From Glaciecola sp964446865 (lineage in GTDB: Bacteria > Pseudomonadota > Gammaproteobacteria > Enterobacterales > Alteromonadaceae): a stretch of DNA of 64,000 nt. The stretch's first letter is position 1; every line of letters starts with the position of its first letter. The notes beneath the pieces were generated by a model. That model searched no databases, was not told the origin of the DNA, and saw nothing but the letters and a program-made list of their open reading frames with translations. The DNA lies in assembly GCA_964446865.1 (NCBI GenBank), contig CAYURD010000001.1, forward strand, positions 124,001 to 188,000, in the 5' to 3' direction. Of the stretch, positions 62,317 to 64,000 are shown in pieces. Both the position numbers and the translations under genes were made by a program.

Positions 62317-64000
62317 CTAATCGTCAAATTGCTGCTGTTTTAGCCATTCGTGTAAATACGGCACATCTTGCTGTATTGCCATTTGCAATTGCTCTACCCA
62401 CTCGTGAACATTTTCCCACCAGGCAGGATGGTCGCCTTGTTGTATTTGATTAGCCGAGCCTTGTACTCTTGATAAGCCTACTGAGCCTGCTGCACCTTTT
62501 ATTTTGTGTGCTTGTGAACAAACCTCATCTTTGTCATCGGCGGCTAAAGAAACATTTAAAATTTCCATATACTCTGGAATTTTATCTTCAAATACCGCAA
62601 GACTTGCCTCGACCATGCCTTCGCCAATAGTTTCAATCAACATATTTAACAAATCAGTTTCGAGCACGTTTTGTTTTTCTTGTTCAATCATTACTTGTCC
62701 TTTTGGTGAAGCAACATTGGGTAGGTCATCTCTTAAGTCTGTCGCAAATAGCTCGTTAAAAACTGAAATAATGCGACTCTTTTTAATGGGCTTGGCGATA
62801 ACGTCATCCATGCCGCTTTGCAAGTATTCTTCTCTTGTTTTAATCACGTTAGCCGTTAACGCCACCATTGGTGTGCGCAGCACAAGGTCTTCTTCTAACA
62901 GCGTTTTGGCAACATCAAAGCCCGTCATATCTGGAAGCTGAATATCAAGTAAAATTAAGTCAAAAGTCGTTTCTTTGACCATATCAATGGCATCTTGACC
63001 ATTCATTGCAACAGCAACCTGCTGTCCAAGCTTCTCAAGCAAGGCTTTTGCAACCATCACATTAAGCTCTATATCTTCAACTAGTAAAATATTAAGCCCT
63101 GTCACCCGCAACTCTTCTGCATCAGGCGCTTGATGAGATATGTTGACTGGCAAAGTGATTTCAAAACAAGTGCCTTTATTTATTTCGCTATTAACACGAA
63201 TATGGCCATTCATTTTATCGACCATTTGTTTACAGATAGCCAAGCCAATGCCAGTACCTGTCGCCGATTGAAAGTCATCTCGTTGCACTTGATAATACAT
63301 GGCAAAAATTTTGTCGAGCTGGTCTTTATCAATGCCAATACCGGTATCTTGGATGGTAAACATGATTTCTGCTTGGGTACTACTTTGTATTGTTGCCGAC
63401 ATCGTCAACGACACGCTACCCGATGGTGTAAATTTGACCGCGTTAAACAGCATATTCCACAAAACTTGGCGTAAACGCGTGCCGTCGGCTTCAAAAGCAA
63501 GTGGCACAGGCTCAACGATTTCCCAATTGAATTTAAGGTTTTTATCAGCCGCTAGTAATTTGATGATACTGGCGATCTCATTCACGAAGTTTGCGGTGTT
63601 AACGGTTTTGTATTGCATCTCGACTTTGTCGCGGTCAAGTTTATCAAGGTCAATAATGTCGTTAAATATGTTTCCTAGCGTAATTGCACTGGCGTAAATG
63701 GTACTCACCCATTCAAACTGCTCGGCATTAAGTTTTGTGTCACGCAGCATTCGCGCTAGCCCAACAATACCATTTAGAGGCGTACGTAATTCGTGTGAAA
63801 TAGTCGCGATAAATTTGGTTTTATCTTTACTGGCCTGCTCAATGGCTAATTGTGATTGCTTTCGCTCTGTCATGTCTCGACCAAAGGCGAGTAGGCCTAA
63901 ACGTCGACCTTTTTGGTCAAAAAATGGAACTTTGCGCATTTCAAAATATCGGCGTCGGTCGTCTGCAAACTTTAACCATAGCTCTTCAGTGATAGGCGAA
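62317..64000 (-). CDS. arcB: Hybrid sensor kinase ArcB (5' part outside window)
   Basis: The frame stays open to the right edge, so the N-terminus with membrane helices is missing; an internal ATG at 63939 is not the true start. Visible, in order: the end of a PAS domain (FGRDMTERK), HisKA with ISHELRTPLNGIVGLARML, HATPase (IQDTGIGIDKDQLDKIFAMYYQVQ), receiver (LNILLVEDIELN, LILLDIQLPDM) and an Hpt domain with AHKIKGAAGSVGL. This order and the sequence around HisKA match ArcB, the respiratory-state sensor. The cognate arcA is not in the window. Confidence 0.92.
   Translation of the reverse strand, partial: SPITEELWLKFADDRRRYFEMRKVPFFDQKGRRLGLLAFGRDMTERKQSQLAIEQASKDKTKFIATISHELRTPLNGIVGLARMLRDTKLNAEQFEWVSTIYASAITLGNIFNDIIDLDKLDRDKVEMQYKTVNTANFVNEIASIIKLLAADKNLKFNWEIVEPVPLAFEADGTRLRQVLWNMLFNAVKFTPSGSVSLTMSATIQSSTQAEIMFTIQDTGIGIDKDQLDKIFAMYYQVQRDDFQSATGTGIGLAICKQMVDKMNGHIRVNSEINKGTCFEITLPVNISHQAPDAEELRVTGLNILLVEDIELNVMVAKALLEKLGQQVAVAMNGQDAIDMVKETTFDLILLDIQLPDMTGFDVAKTLLEEDLVLRTPMVALTANVIKTREEYLQSGMDDVIAKPIKKSRIISVFNELFATDLRDDLPNVASPKGQVMIEQEKQNVLETDLLNMLIETIGEGMVEASLAVFEDKIPEYMEILNVSLAADDKDEVCSQAHKIKGAAGSVGLSRVQGSANQIQQGDHPAWWENVHEWVEQLQMAIQQDVPYLHEWLKQQQFDD

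Overview
The window is an ordinary chromosomal stretch of a marine-type gammaproteobacterium. I infer the order Alteromonadales, near Alteromonas, Glaciecola or Paraglaciecola. Three things point there: the conserved mla/lpt/rpoN neighbourhood; an SLC5-type kinase (CrbS-like) locus controlling acetate use; and a TtpC-type TonB system beside a large TonB-dependent receptor. Base composition is moderately AT-rich throughout. I see no prophage, insertion sequence, CRISPR array, tRNA or 16S/23S rRNA. A run of 10 N at 36616-36625 marks a scaffold join inside a gene.

Layout. 1-962: 3' part of a TPR lipoprotein gene. 1163-12365: acetate locus, with a DnaQ-like exonuclease and a cNMP/CBS/DUF294 protein (overlapping genes), a sodium:solute symporter with its DUF4212 small subunit, sensor kinase CrbS, response regulator CrbR and acetyl-CoA synthetase Acs. 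A near-identical 16-bp motif lies upstream of both crbS and acs and is a candidate CrbR operator. 12366-18921: an intergenic region with a candidate small RNA, then a Na/Pi cotransporter, an aldo-keto reductase, an HDOD protein, a degenerate GGDEF membrane protein and a class III adenylate cyclase. 18915-24196: a TonB2-type energising operon (DUF3450, ttpC, exbB, exbD, tonB, TPR). 24510-25753: a predicted outer-membrane protein and a LEA-like lipoprotein.

25955-34734 is a phosphate-starvation block: phoB, phoR and pstS overlap or nearly abut. Immediately downstream lie a large duplicated acidic (probably beta-helical) lipoprotein and a TonB-dependent receptor, with their own Pho box. A second Pho box precedes phoB. 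Both have the same 10-bp spacing to a -10 element. I regard this lipoprotein/receptor pair as the best candidate for an undescribed system: Pho-controlled outer-membrane uptake of some phosphorus compound, possibly energised by the TonB system next door.

34881-41311: rdgC, an endonuclease/exonuclease/phosphatase lipoprotein interrupted by the gap, a DesK/NarL-type two-component pair preceded by 11-bp tandem repeats, and two tandem paralogous diguanylate cyclases that differ in the inhibitory I-site. 41321-41690: RNase P RNA. 41743-47157: yeeN, zapE, zapG, degQ and degS. 47180-52256 (minus strand): mlaFEDCB, ibaG and murA (phospholipid retrograde transport and peptidoglycan). 52695-62314 (plus strand): yrbG, kdsD, kdsC, lptCAB, rpoN, hpf, ptsN, rapZ, ptsO and mgtE (LPS precursor synthesis and export, sigma-54, nitrogen-PTS). 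arcB enters from the right edge. The murA-to-ptsO block has the gene order familiar from E. coli.
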